64,000 bases of DNA from Litchfieldella anticariensis FP35 = DSM 16096 (GTDB taxonomy: Bacteria > Pseudomonadota > Gammaproteobacteria > Pseudomonadales > Halomonadaceae), in NCBI RefSeq assembly GCF_000409775.1, contig NZ_KE332388.1, positions 428,481-492,480 on the forward strand, read 5' to 3'. Positions 1 to 8,483 of this stretch are shown piece after piece. Both the position numbers and the translations under genes were made by a program. How positions within the stretch are numbered: position 1 is the first letter of the stretch; each line of letters starts with the position of its first letter. The notes beneath the pieces were generated by a model that ran no database searches, was not told the DNA's origin, and worked only from the letters and a program-made list of their open reading frames with translations.

Positions 1-386
1 CACAGCCGCGAGTTGGTATCCAGATGCGGCGTGCCGAAGAAGCCCTTGAACAGCTTGTTGGCGACGTAGTAGTCCTCGGTCAATAACTGCCCGGAGAGAT
101 AAGCGGCCACCGACTCATCGCCATGAGTAGCACGCACAGCGGCAAGCCGCTCGGCCACAGCATCGAGCGCGGTGCCCCAATCGACATCGACTCCATCGAC
201 CCGAGGCCGCGTCAGGCGCCCGTGATGGCCCAAGGTTTCATGCAACGCCGAACCCTTGACGCATAGCCGGCCGAAGTTGGCCGGATGGTCGCGGTCGCCT
301 TCGACATGCTGAATGGTGTTGCCGTCATGGTCGACCGTCACGCCACAGCCGACACCACAATAGGGACACGTCGTAGACGCTTGCAT
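1..386 (-). CDS. Assimilatory nitrate reductase catalytic subunit, N-terminal part (NarB/NasA type)
   Basis: This is the first ~128 residues of a molybdopterin oxidoreductase; the rest lies beyond the left edge. The start at 386 has a strong AAGGAGGG ribosome binding site. Residues 6-45 hold the N-terminal [4Fe-4S] motif, Cys-x2-Cys-x3-Cys followed about 28 residues later by Cys in GRLCVKG, as in cytoplasmic nitrate reductases and formate dehydrogenases. There is no Tat signal, so a cytoplasmic assimilatory enzyme is favoured. The divergent NirBD operon supports nitrate reductase over formate dehydrogenase. The symbol is left empty because naming (narB, nasA, nasC) differs between lineages. 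Confidence 0.85.
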   Translation of the reverse strand, partial: MQASTTCPYCGVGCGVTVDHDGNTIQHVEGDRDHPANFGRLCVKGSALHETLGHHGRLTRPRVDGVDVDWGTALDAVAERLAAVRATHGDESVAAYLSGQLLTEDYYVANKLFKGFFGTPHLDTNSRL

Positions 387-405
387 GACCTTCCCTCCTT
401 AACGC

Positions 406-443
406 AAGGGGGCCTGACACTGCTAGCAGCGTCAGGCCCCCTT
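406..443 (-). promoter_or_regulatory. Leader hairpin upstream of the nitrate reductase gene
   Basis: A 13-bp perfect stem (406-418 with 431-443) encloses a second palindrome CTGCTAGCAG, giving a nearly continuous 17-bp hairpin that ends seven bases before the ribosome binding site of the nitrate reductase gene. The sequence after the stem is only weakly T-rich. By analogy with nas leaders controlled by NasT or NasR antiterminators, it could act as an attenuator; that role is inferred. Confidence 0.55.
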
Positions 444-474
444 GCCTTGTATCACGAACGTCTTCATCCCTTGA

Positions 475-490
475 GCGCCGCCGTTGGCGC
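475..490 (-). promoter_or_regulatory. Small hexaloop hairpin in the nitrate reductase leader (ANTAR-like)
   Basis: On the minus strand, GCGCC pairs perfectly with GGCGC around the loop AACGGC. ANTAR-domain antiterminators such as NasR and NasT bind hairpins with six-base loops that have A at position 1 and G at position 4, which this loop has. Only one such loop is clear here, whereas the described target has two tandem ones, so support is partial. Confidence 0.35.
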
Positions 491-650
491 CACCGCCAAG
501 TTGGCGATGATGGGCAGAACACGAATTGGAAAATGTTATGTCATGGGTAGCAAACTCCTGACCATCATCTGACAAACCCTTTAATTTCACTCAATTACCA
601 AAGACACACTGCCAACAGGTCAGTATTTCTCGTATAGGAACCATATTCCG

Positions 651-667
651 TGCGCCATGCTGGTGCA
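651..667. promoter_or_regulatory. NtrC-like binding site
   Basis: TGCGCC-N5-GGTGCA is a near-perfect dyad, one base from the NtrC consensus TGCACC-N5-GGTGCA. It lies about 110 bp upstream of the sigma-54-like promoter at 777-790, a normal enhancer distance, between two divergent nitrogen-assimilation transcription units. It could serve both. Confidence 0.6.
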
Positions 668-776
668 TTTTTCTCCCGCCATGCACGGCAGAAGATCATC
701 ATCTCCTTCACTCATTCTTTCTTGCTTGCTCGCCTAACTAGTAATTCTTTGATTTTTATTGTCTATCAAATTTTTC

Positions 777-790
777 GGCACGCTATTCGC
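777..790 (+). promoter_or_regulatory. Sigma-54-type promoter of the oxidoreductase-nirB-nirD operon
   Basis: The -24/-12 elements read GGCACG, then six bases, then GC, keeping the invariant GG-N10-GC spacing and close to the consensus TGGCACG-N4-TTGC. Transcription would start near 802, leaving a leader of about 170 bases that contains the hairpin at 905-954. Confidence 0.6.
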
Positions 791-904
791 TTTGATCAGG
801 ACAAACGCGGTAATCGCGGATCAAAGACGATTCCTAAAGCTGACTACCGCCCGCTGGTCACAGGCCAGCAATACGACACAAGCAAAGCTGTCGCAAATTC
901 AGGC

Positions 905-954
905 AATGGCGCCTGGCGCAAGTGGACCCGAGGTCCCTAGCGTCAGGCGCCATT
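905..954 (+). promoter_or_regulatory. Leader hairpin upstream of the nitrite reductase operon
   Basis: A 15-bp stem (905-919 with 940-954, one G-U pair in RNA) contains an inner GGACC/GGTCC stem. It is followed by a short pyrimidine-rich stretch and ends 20 bases before the ATG at 975. Its core CCTGRC/GTCAGG resembles that of the hairpin on the divergent leader, suggesting one regulator acts on both. Attenuator function is inferred. Confidence 0.5.
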
Positions 955-974
955 GTCGTTTGTAGGGGAGAGAC

Positions 975-2228
975 ATGAGCGAGCACCTGCTGATCATCGG
1001 CAACGGCATGGCCGGACACCGCCTGGTGGAGACCCTGCTCAAGAAACCAACGCGCCCAACTCGGATTACCGTGATCGGCGCGGAACAGGCACCAGCCTAT
1101 AACCGTATTCTGCTGTCGCCCTGGCTGGCCGGCGAGACACAGCGTCAGGCACTGACACTGCGTGATGCCGCGTGGTACGAGGAACAAGGAGTCGAACTGA
1201 TCCTCGGCGAGCGCGTCGAGCAAATCGATCGCCGCGCGCGTACGGTAACCACCGCCGCTGGGCGCCAGATCGGCTATGACCGCCTGGTGTTGGCCACCGG
1301 CTCGCGCCCCTTCATACCGCCAGTGCCTGGCACCAACCTCGATGGTGTGCATGGCTTCCGCGATCTCGACGATGCCGAATCGCTGACTCGCGCTGCCGAA
1401 CACAGCGGCCAAGCAGTGGTGATCGGTGGCGGCCTGCTGGGGTTGGAAGCCGCCGAGGGCCTGAGAAAACGCGGCATGGCCGTGAGCGTGGTGCAACGCG
1501 ACGACCGCCTGATGAATCGCCAGCTCGATGTCACCGCTGCCGGACTGCTCGAAAGCGAACTCGAAAGCCGCGGCCTGAAGATCGTGACCAACGGCAGCCT
1601 GGTTTCCCTACAAGACGACGGTAACGGTCAAGTCGCCGGCGCTTGGCTCGAGGACGGCCGTTTCCTGGCCGCTGACTGCGTAGTGATCGCCGCTGGGATC
1701 GTCCCCAATGTCGCACTGGGCCGTGCCGCCGGACTCGAGGTCAATCGTGCCATCGTCGTCGACGAGCTGCTGACCAGTTCCGACCCCATGATCCATGCCG
1801 TGGGGGAATGCTGCGAATTCCAGGGCCTGACCTATGGCCTGGTGGAGCCCATCTGGCGCCAGGTCGACGTCCTGGCCGCCCATCTGTGTGGCGAGCCGGT
1901 CACTGGCTACGTCGAACGCCCCACCGCCACCAAGCTCAAGATCAGCGGCGTCTCTCTCTATTCCTTCGGTCGCATCGACGCCGATCACGACCACGAGGTG
2001 CTGACCTACCACGATCCCCAGCATGGCGACTATCGCCGCCTGCTGCTGCGCGATGGCCATATTGAGGGCGCCGTGCTCTACGGCGACACCGCTGCCGGCC
2101 CCTGGTACTTCGAACAATCGCTGGCCGGTCGCGACGTCCGGCCCTGCCGCCAGGCACTGCTGTTCGGTGCCAGCGATGCCAAACCGTTTCTCGAATCCCC
2201 CATCCCCCTCGAGGAGGAGGCCGCATGA
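975..2228 (+). CDS. NAD(P)/FAD-dependent oxidoreductase of the assimilatory nitrate reductase system
   Basis: A 417-residue class I pyridine nucleotide-disulfide-type oxidoreductase. The FAD Rossmann motif GNGMAG is at residues 9-14, the central NAD(P) motif GGGLLGLEAA is near residue 155, and an ATGSRPFIP loop follows the FAD domain. It resembles the N-terminal half of NirB but lacks the BFD [2Fe-2S] and sirohaem domains. The likely role is electron transfer from NAD(P)H to the nitrate reductase encoded divergently (NasB/NasC-type diaphorase). The start at 975 has GGGGAGAG upstream. Its stop overlaps the nirB start (ATGA), so the genes are translationally coupled. A rubredoxin-type reductase role cannot be excluded. 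Confidence 0.75.
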   Translation: MSEHLLIIGNGMAGHRLVETLLKKPTRPTRITVIGAEQAPAYNRILLSPWLAGETQRQALTLRDAAWYEEQGVELILGERVEQIDRRARTVTTAAGRQIGYDRLVLATGSRPFIPPVPGTNLDGVHGFRDLDDAESLTRAAEHSGQAVVIGGGLLGLEAAEGLRKRGMAVSVVQRDDRLMNRQLDVTAAGLLESELESRGLKIVTNGSLVSLQDDGNGQVAGAWLEDGRFLAADCVVIAAGIVPNVALGRAAGLEVNRAIVVDELLTSSDPMIHAVGECCEFQGLTYGLVEPIWRQVDVLAAHLCGEPVTGYVERPTATKLKISGVSLYSFGRIDADHDHEVLTYHDPQHGDYRRLLLRDGHIEGAVLYGDTAAGPWYFEQSLAGRDVRPCRQALLFGASDAKPFLESPIPLEEEAA

Positions 2229-4729
2229 ACGTCTCGCATTCCGACAAACAGCAGTTGATCGTCATCGGTAACGGCATGGTCGGCCACCACCTGGTCGAGC
2301 AACTCATCGAACGTGGCGCCACCGAAGCGTATCGAATCATCGTGTTCGGCGAAGAACGCCACCTGGCCTACGACCGGGTCCACCTCTCCGAATACTTCGC
2401 CGGTCGCGACGCCGAGTCGCTAGCGTTGTGCGCTTCCGACTATTACGCCGAGCATGGCATCGAACTGCGCCTCAGCGAAGCAGTGACCGAGATCGACCGC
2501 GACAATGGTGAGGTGGTCACCGACCAAGGTCGTTACTCTTACGACCGATTGGTACTGGCCACTGGCTCCTATCCATTCGTGCCCCCGATCCCCGGTAACG
2601 ACCGCCCCAACTGCCTGGTTTATCGCACCCTGGAAGACCTCGATGCCATCCGCGCAGCGGCCGAAAAGGCCACGACCGGCGTGGTGGTCGGCGGTGGCCT
2701 GCTGGGCCTGGAAGCGGCCAATGCCCTGCGCGGGCTGAACCTGGATACCGCGGTGGTGGAATTCGCTCCCCGGTTGATGCCGATGCAGGTCGACAGTGAA
2801 GGCGGCGAACTGCTGCGCGAGAAGATCGAATCGCTGGGGGTACAAGTGCTGACCGAACGCGCCACCCAACGCATCGAGGATGGCGAAGCCAGCTTCCATC
2901 GCATGGTATTCCAGGACGACAAGGTGCTGGAGACCGACCTGATCGTGTTCTCCGCCGGAATTCGCCCACGCGATGAATTGGCCCGCGACAGTGGCCTGGA
3001 AATGGGCGAGCGCGGCGGCGTGGTGGTCGACGACCACTGTCTGACCAGCGATCCCACGATTCTCGCCGTGGGCGAAGTGGCGCTGTGGAACAACAGCATC
3101 TTCGGCCTGGTCGGCCCCGGCTATCAGATGGCCAAGGCTGCCGCCGACACCTTGACCCAAGGCGAACTGACCTTCCGTGGCGCCGACATGAGCACCAAGC
3201 TCAAGCTACTCGGCGTCGATGTAGGCTCGATCGGCGATGCCCACGGCGACCGCTCGCCCGGTGCGCGCATGTTCCGCTATCTGGACCAGATCAAGCAGGA
3301 GTATCGCAAGCTGGTGGTTTCCAGCGACGGCAAGAAGCTGCTCGGTGCCATGCTGGTCGGTGACAACAGCTACTACGACACCTTGATGCAGTACTACAGC
3401 AATGGCCTGGAGCTGCCCGCGGACCCAGCCTCGCTGATCCTGCCAAGCACCGAAGGTGCTCCTACCCTCGGCGCCGATGCACTTCCCGAAACGGCCACCA
3501 TCTGCTCCTGCCATAACGTCACCAAGGGCGATGTCTGCGCCTCCATCGATACCGGCGCCACCGACCTCGGGGCAGTCAAGGCCGAAACCAAGGCCAGCAC
3601 CGGCTGCGGCGGCTGCGCGGCACTGCTCAAGAGCGTGGTCGACCATGAACTGGAATCTCGCGGCGTTGAGGTCGACAAGTCGATCTGCGAACACTTCGCC
3701 TATACCCGCCAGGAGCTCTACGGCATCGTGCGCGTCGAAGGCATCAAGACCTTCAGCGAGCTGATCAAGAAGCACGGGCGCGGCCTGGGCTGCGATATCT
3801 GCAAGCCGGCGGTGGCCTCGATCCTGGCCTCGTGCTTCAACGAGCCGATCACCGATGCCTCGCACATCCCACTGCAGGACACCAACGACACCTTCATGGC
3901 CAACATGCAGAAGAACGGCACCTATTCGGTGGTGCCGCGCGTGCCTGGTGGCGAGATCACCCCTGACAAGCTGATCGCACTCGGCGAGGTAGGCAAGAAG
4001 TACGGCCTCTACACCAAGATCACCGGTGGCCAGCGCATCGACCTGTTCGGCGCCCAGCTCCACGACCTGCCGGACATCTGGCAGGAACTGATCGATGCCG
4101 GCTTCGAAACCGGCCACGCCTACGGCAAGGCCACGCGTACCGTGAAATCCTGCGTCGGCAGCACTTGGTGCCGCTATGGAGTGCAGGACAGCGTGAGCAT
4201 GGCACTGCATGTCGAGAACCGTTACAAGGGGCTGCGCTCACCGCACAAGCTCAAGTTCGCGGTTTCCGGCTGTACCCGCGAATGCGCCGAGGCACAGAGC
4301 AAGGACGTCGGGGTGATCGCCACCGAGAACGGCTGGAACCTCTACGTGTGCGGCAACGGCGGCATGCGCCCGCGTCACGCCGAGCTATTCGCCACCGACC
4401 TCGACGACGAGACGCTGATCCAATACATCGACCGCTTCCTGATGTTCTACATCCGCACCGCCGACCGCCTACAGCGCACCTCGGTATGGCGCGAGAACCT
4501 CGACGGCGGCCTCGACTACCTCAAGGACGTGATCATCCACGACAGCCTGGGGATCGCCGATGAACTCGAGAAGCAGATGCAGGACGTGGTGGATCGCTAC
4601 GAATGCGAATGGGCCAACGCGCTCAAGGACCCGGAAAAGCTCAAGCGCTTCCGCAGCTACGTCAACGACGATCGCCCCGATCCCAATATCATCGTGACGG
4701 AGGAGCGCGGCCAACTGCGCCCCGCTTGA
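2225..4729 (+). CDS. nirB: Nitrite reductase [NAD(P)H] large subunit
   Basis: At 834 residues this is the expected length for NirB, which reduces nitrite to ammonium in the cytoplasm. Domains in order: FAD/NAD(P) oxidoreductase (residues ~8-400, GNGMVG and GGGLLGLEAA), a BFD-type [2Fe-2S] region with CSCHNV and GCGGCAA near residues 425-465, a second BFD-like segment with CDICKP near 520, then the sirohaem/[4Fe-4S] reductase domain. The cluster ligands are visible in SCVGSTWC and, later, in SGCTREC. It starts inside the stop of the preceding oxidoreductase, with GAGGAGG just upstream. Confidence 0.95.
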   Translation: MNVSHSDKQQLIVIGNGMVGHHLVEQLIERGATEAYRIIVFGEERHLAYDRVHLSEYFAGRDAESLALCASDYYAEHGIELRLSEAVTEIDRDNGEVVTDQGRYSYDRLVLATGSYPFVPPIPGNDRPNCLVYRTLEDLDAIRAAAEKATTGVVVGGGLLGLEAANALRGLNLDTAVVEFAPRLMPMQVDSEGGELLREKIESLGVQVLTERATQRIEDGEASFHRMVFQDDKVLETDLIVFSAGIRPRDELARDSGLEMGERGGVVVDDHCLTSDPTILAVGEVALWNNSIFGLVGPGYQMAKAAADTLTQGELTFRGADMSTKLKLLGVDVGSIGDAHGDRSPGARMFRYLDQIKQEYRKLVVSSDGKKLLGAMLVGDNSYYDTLMQYYSNGLELPADPASLILPSTEGAPTLGADALPETATICSCHNVTKGDVCASIDTGATDLGAVKAETKASTGCGGCAALLKSVVDHELESRGVEVDKSICEHFAYTRQELYGIVRVEGIKTFSELIKKHGRGLGCDICKPAVASILASCFNEPITDASHIPLQDTNDTFMANMQKNGTYSVVPRVPGGEITPDKLIALGEVGKKYGLYTKITGGQRIDLFGAQLHDLPDIWQELIDAGFETGHAYGKATRTVKSCVGSTWCRYGVQDSVSMALHVENRYKGLRSPHKLKFAVSGCTRECAEAQSKDVGVIATENGWNLYVCGNGGMRPRHAELFATDLDDETLIQYIDRFLMFYIRTADRLQRTSVWRENLDGGLDYLKDVIIHDSLGIADELEKQMQDVVDRYECEWANALKDPEKLKRFRSYVNDDRPDPNIIVTEERGQLRPA

Positions 4730-4753
4730 TTTGCGCTGAAACGGTCTGCGCTC

Positions 4754-4838
4754 GCTCAGGCAGCGTTAAAAATTCGCTCAAGGTGCTCATTTAACACCAG
4801 TAAACTCCGCCCTCTCGCGAATTTTTGCTTGCCTGAGC
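4754..4838. repeat. Imperfect inverted repeat between nirB and nirD
   Basis: Arms 4754-4777 and 4817-4838 share GCGAATTTTT and TGCCTGAGC in inverted orientation. The loop holds a smaller GGTG/CACC stem. It fills most of the 165-bp gap in an otherwise tightly packed operon. It may be a dispersed intergenic repeat or an mRNA stability or partial-termination element; only the structure is seen here. Confidence 0.6.
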
Positions 4839-4894
4839 TTCGCTCGACACCTTTCAGCATCAAATCAACAACCGAATAAAACGAGGAACACCTC

Positions 4895-5302
4895 ATGAGT
4901 ACCGCAACCGCTTTAAAGACCGAGACCGAGGCTGACGTGAGCTGGCAGACACTTTGCACCAAGAACGACCTGGTGGCCTTTTCCGGGGTCGCCGCCTGGA
5001 TCGAAACCGCCGAGGGCCCGGCCCAGGTAGCGCTGTTCTATTTACCAACCGGCCCGAATACGCCGGGGCTGCCGGGACACGAAACCGAGCTTTATGCCAT
5101 CGATCACCACGACCCCTTCTCCAAGGCCAACGTCATCGCACGCGGTATCGTCGGCGATCTCAAGGGCCAACCAGTGGTGGCCTCACCCATCTACAAGCAG
5201 CACTTCCGGCTCAAGGACGGCGTGTGCCTGGAAGACGAGTCGGTGCAACTGCGCACCTGGCCGGTGCGTTTCGAGGGCGACGAAGTGTGGATCAAGGCGT
5301 GA
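4895..5302 (+). CDS. nirD: Nitrite reductase [NAD(P)H] small subunit
   Basis: This 135-residue protein has the Rieske-like fold sequence of NirD, but the Cys-x-His cluster ligands are absent, as is normal for NirD. Recognisable blocks are a DLVAFSGVAAWI start, YAIDHHDPF in the middle, GDLKGQPVVASPIYKQHF, and a C-terminal TWPVRFEGDEVWIK. It is about 20 residues longer at the N-terminus than typical NirD; the ATG at 4895 has GAGGA upstream. It completes the NirBD enzyme. Confidence 0.93.
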   Translation: MSTATALKTETEADVSWQTLCTKNDLVAFSGVAAWIETAEGPAQVALFYLPTGPNTPGLPGHETELYAIDHHDPFSKANVIARGIVGDLKGQPVVASPIYKQHFRLKDGVCLEDESVQLRTWPVRFEGDEVWIKA

Positions 5303-5392
5303 GGGTTGGGTTCAAATTGGAGAGTTGAGGAGAAGCCGCCGGTGACGTTGACGCAGCGAAGCGGAGACAACGGCATCCGCGTGCGCACCTGG

Positions 5393-5695
5393 TTAACTGC
5401 TCTCCAGCATGTAAGCGCGAAGTTGCCGCTCCTCTCTCATTACATAGAGGATGAGCACACGGCTCTCATCTTCTCGGTAAAAAATACGGCAGGGTGGCAC
5501 TACCACTTCCCTGTAGATGGAATTGGGTAGTTCGGGCGGAACCCGCCCGGACTGAGGAAAGTCTTCCAAGCGCTCAGTGTTGTCGAGAACTTCCTCTACC
5601 AGATGGCTTGCTGCCGTGGGGTTATCCAGAGCGATGTACTCAGCGATGGCGTCCAGTTCCTGAAGGGCTGGCTCCGTCCAGATTACTTCAGCCAT
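5393..5695 (-). CDS. RelE/ParE-family toxin
   Basis: A 100-residue protein with the ParE pattern: WTEPALQELDAIAEYIA at the N-terminus, a helical middle ending DFPQSGRVPPEL, and a C-terminal strand pair CRIFYRE and VLILYVMRE. Its start lies inside the 3' end of the upstream antitoxin gene, so the two are coupled. ParE-like proteins act on gyrase or, in the RelE branch, on ribosomal mRNA; the target here cannot be read from sequence. Confidence 0.85.
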   Translation of the reverse strand: MAEVIWTEPALQELDAIAEYIALDNPTAASHLVEEVLDNTERLEDFPQSGRVPPELPNSIYREVVVPPCRIFYREDESRVLILYVMREERQLRAYMLESS

Positions 5696-5940
5696 TTACT
5701 CATTTTCTCCCTGGCCTCACTTTGACTGTACGTTCTTTCCTCAAGTACAGCGCGCTCTCCCCGTGAGAGCCCCTCAAGTAGCATAAGCCGGCGCTGCATA
5801 AACTCGTAATCCTGTACATCGACGAGATACGCGGATGGCTGACCATGCTCTGTGATCAGTACCGGCTCCTTTGTCATATGCAGGTCTGCCAAAATCTTTG
5901 TGGCTTGGCGCTTGAGGTTCGTAACAAGCTCAACTTTCAT
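5683..5940 (-). CDS. Phd/YefM-family antitoxin
   Basis: Starting at MKVELV (ATG at 5940, GGTGAA upstream) gives 85 residues. A GTG 33 bases further up would extend it, but the ATG matches family length. Residues 1-55 match the Phd/YefM DNA-binding fold (KRQATKILADL, then EPVLITEHGQPSAYLVD), and the C-terminus is the charged toxin-binding tail. The gene overlaps the ParE-like toxin by 13 bases. Such antitoxins repress their own operon. Confidence 0.85.
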   Translation of the reverse strand: MKVELVTNLKRQATKILADLHMTKEPVLITEHGQPSAYLVDVQDYEFMQRRLMLLEGLSRGERAVLEERTYSQSEAREKMSKWLK

Positions 5941-6021
5941 GGGTTCACCGTGAGTCAGACCAATAAGTGCCACTATAGTATCACTTATCGGGTCAGGCCA
6001 TCACGGCTAACAGGTATTAGA

Positions 6022-6057
6022 CAGCCGGCGCGTTTATTGACTTGAACGCGCCGGCTG
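6022..6057. terminator. Perfect 13-bp hairpin upstream of the toxin-antitoxin pair
   Basis: CAGCCGGCGCGTT (6022-6034) pairs perfectly with 6045-6057 across a 10-base loop. No T-run follows on either strand. It sits between the antitoxin start (5940) and the stop of the Gate-domain gene (6197), so it may terminate minus-strand transcription from that gene. Confidence 0.5.
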
Positions 6058-6196
6058 CATAACACGGATGGCAACGAGCCACAGTTTTCACCTTGGTCGA
6101 GTGGATATCGTAGTTTGAAGACTGTCTACCTCTCCTCAAGTACGATCGATCTAACGAAGAAAGGTAGTCATCTTCATGAGCCGGGCACAGACCAAA

Positions 6197-7195
6197 TCAA
6201 GGGCGCGGGGCCGTCTCCGGCAGTGTCCGCTTAGCGAACATCCAGGCCGGGAGCCGTGCGCGATTCAGCCAAGGCAGCCTGGCCAGCAACGCAATGACCA
6301 CCAGTGCAAAACCGAGCCGTGCCCACAGGATGCCAGAGAGATCGGCCCCCAGTAGCATGATCAGCAGGGTATCCTCGATCAGGCTGTGACATAGCCCGAG
6401 AAAGCTCAGCGTCAGGACAATGTCACGGGGCATGAGGCGGCCCGAGTGCGCCTCGCGCAGCAGCAGGCCTGCGCCGAAGCTCAACCCCAGCGTGATGCCG
6501 ATCACCGTGATATTAGCTGCCGATGAGCCGACTCCCAGTAAGCGCAGCAGCGGGTACAGCAGCTTGTGAATCAAACGCTCGATGCCCAGCCAGCGCAGCA
6601 GACTCAACAGCGCCATCAGTGCCAGGATCACCACGAAGATGGTGGCGAGTGTGATGGCCTGGTCCTGCACCCAGGCCGCCAGGCCGGCATCCCGCGGCGT
6701 TGGCTCCCAGACGACATGGTTGGCTTGCTGCAGCCAGTCACCGAGCGAATAGCTCATGTGCAACGCCCACCCCAGCAGCCAGGCACCACCGACTCGGAAC
6801 AGCAGCGTCAGCCACCAGGGTACGCCAGCCTTGCGCGCCACGGCCCCTTCCACTGGCAATGAATGCCCCACGGCCATCAGCGCCCCCAGCACCGTGACCT
6901 GCGCCACCGTGAGTGGAGTTTCCCGCGAGATCTCGAAGAAGATTACCAGGCCCGTGTAGATGTTGGTCATCAGCGTGGCCGCCCATACCATACTCAATGG
7001 CTCCGGCAGGCCCAGCGGCATCATCAGAGGCGACAGCCATTCGCCCAGTCGTTCGGTCATGCCCAGAATCTCGAGCGCCTTGACGATCAGCAGCGCCGGT
7101 ATCATCACCTTGAGCAAGGTCAAATAGACCGTCCAGGTCTCGCGAAGCAGCTGCCCCACCGTGCTTGCCAGGCGGGTAGGAAGTCGTTGTGCCAT
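6197..7195 (-). CDS. Nucleoside-recognition (Gate) domain membrane protein
   Basis: A 332-residue integral membrane protein with about eight hydrophobic segments. The first half matches the Gate/nucleoside-recognition domain (MTNIYTGLVIFFEI, then GALMAVGHSLPVEGAVARK), and a second copy-like half follows with GLSFGAGLLLREAHSG and GLCHSLIEDTLL. Proteins of this type (YjiG/SpmA-like) are membrane proteins of poorly known substrate. It is divergent from an Lrp-family regulator 124 bp away, which may control it. Confidence 0.75.
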   Translation of the reverse strand: MAQRLPTRLASTVGQLLRETWTVYLTLLKVMIPALLIVKALEILGMTERLGEWLSPLMMPLGLPEPLSMVWAATLMTNIYTGLVIFFEISRETPLTVAQVTVLGALMAVGHSLPVEGAVARKAGVPWWLTLLFRVGGAWLLGWALHMSYSLGDWLQQANHVVWEPTPRDAGLAAWVQDQAITLATIFVVILALMALLSLLRWLGIERLIHKLLYPLLRLLGVGSSAANITVIGITLGLSFGAGLLLREAHSGRLMPRDIVLTLSFLGLCHSLIEDTLLIMLLGADLSGILWARLGFALVVIALLARLPWLNRARLPAWMFAKRTLPETAPRP

Positions 7196-7319
7196 GTTCC
7201 ATTTCCATCAGGGAGTCAACTGCTTACTTTACTCATGTACCGCACAAGGCGATGGCGTTCTGTACGCGAAACGGGAAGAATGTTGCTTTACGTAGGTGGC
7301 AAGGGAAATTTTCTGCACC

Positions 7320-7829
7320 ATGGACAGACTCGATCTAAGGATCCTCGATCAGCTGCAGCGTGATGCCAGCCTGACCAACCAGGCACTGGCGGAGCGGGTT
7401 GGACTCTCCCCATCGGCATGCCTCAAGCGCGTACGTCGCTTGAAGAAGCACGGGGTCATTCAGCGCGAGGTGGCGCTTCTGGCACCCGAGACGTTGGGCA
7501 CGAGCCTGCACATGGTGGTGGAAGTGACCATGGTGCGGGACGACAAGCCGCTCTATCGCGACTTCATCAGGCGGGTGGAAGCAGCACCCGAAGTCACCCA
7601 GTGCTACCAGGTCACGGGGGAAGTCGATTTCGTACTGATCGTGAACGTGCCCGACATGCAGGGCTATGATCGCTTCTGTGACAGTGTGCTCTATGCAGGA
7701 GGAGGCGTGCACAAGTTCCGCACGCTGATCTCCCGCAAACGCAACAAGTTCGAGACGCGGCTTCCCTTGGGTCTTGAGAGCGATGTCCCTTCCTCACCGC
7801 AAGCCCCCACTGGTCGATACCGCCCATAG
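7320..7829 (+). CDS. Lrp/AsnC-family transcriptional regulator
   Basis: The start MDRLDLRILDQLQ at 7320 fits the family; a longer frame from 7296 lacks support. The N-terminal winged helix-turn-helix spans residues 1-60 (NQALAERVGLSPSACLKRVRRL) and the C-terminal RAM effector domain spans 70-150 (QCYQVTGEVDFVLIVNVPDM). About 170 residues. Members respond to amino acids or other small ligands. Divergence from the Gate-domain membrane gene suggests local regulation. Confidence 0.9.
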   Translation: MDRLDLRILDQLQRDASLTNQALAERVGLSPSACLKRVRRLKKHGVIQREVALLAPETLGTSLHMVVEVTMVRDDKPLYRDFIRRVEAAPEVTQCYQVTGEVDFVLIVNVPDMQGYDRFCDSVLYAGGGVHKFRTLISRKRNKFETRLPLGLESDVPSSPQAPTGRYRP

Positions 7830-7855
7830 CCTGACAGGCCCAGCATATTCCCACA

Positions 7856-8440
7856 CTACCCGGTCGACCTTTGCCTGGCCGGATAGCTACCCTTGCCAAA
7901 CAAAGCCGACGGCCCGCCGCCGGCGATGGAACGGTGCCGGTGGTAGACGAAAACCAGTACCAGAAGGACCAGGCCAGGAATATCGGTCATCCATCCCGGT
8001 TTGATCATCAGCAAGGCGCAGCCCAGCACCAACAGACGTTCGTGCCAGCGCACCCAAGTCACCAGATACCCCTGTATCGTGGCTACGAAGGCAAACATCC
8101 CCGTCGTCGCCGTGAAGATCACCCAGACGCCTCGGTACCAACTCTCAACGTCGTGCAGTAGTAGTTCCGGATTGAAAAAGAACATGAACGGCAGAATTGC
8201 CGTGCGCATGTCATAGGTGAACCCCTGAACGCCGGTACGTATCGGATCGGCGCGGGAGATGGCCGAAGCCGCATAGGCTGCCAACCCAACCGGCGGCGTG
8301 TCATCGGCCAAGATACCGAAGTAGAAAACGAACAAATGGATGGCCACCATGGGCACCTCGATGCCAACCTCGCCGGCCAGATTGGCAATCACCGGCGCCA
8401 CCAACGCCGCCAGGCCGATAGAGAGGAGCGCAAATAAGCT
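7856..8440 (-). pseudogene. C-terminal fragment of a TRAP transporter fused permease (4TM/12TM)
   Basis: About 190 residues match only the C-terminal end of the large TRAP-T permease, including FGILADDTPPVGLAAYAASA and YDMRTAILPFMFFFNPELL, with further hydrophobic segments after it. Full-length proteins are about 650-850 residues, so most of the gene is missing. The upstream sequence around 8440-8480 is unrelated, marking a deletion or rearrangement junction next to the acetyltransferase gene. No substrate-binding protein gene is near. Confidence 0.75.
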
Positions 8441-8483
8441 CGGTTGCAAACAGCTCGACCAGGCAGTAGATCTGTCTCGATAG

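Noticed and set aside
858..1496. Long minus-strand open frame opposite the first oxidoreductase gene
   Set aside because: It is antisense to a clear FAD enzyme, has low-complexity His/Gln/Ala content and no family pattern.
3206..4210. 334-codon minus-strand frame inside nirB
   Set aside because: It mirrors NirB codons; no domain is recognisable and nirB is certain.
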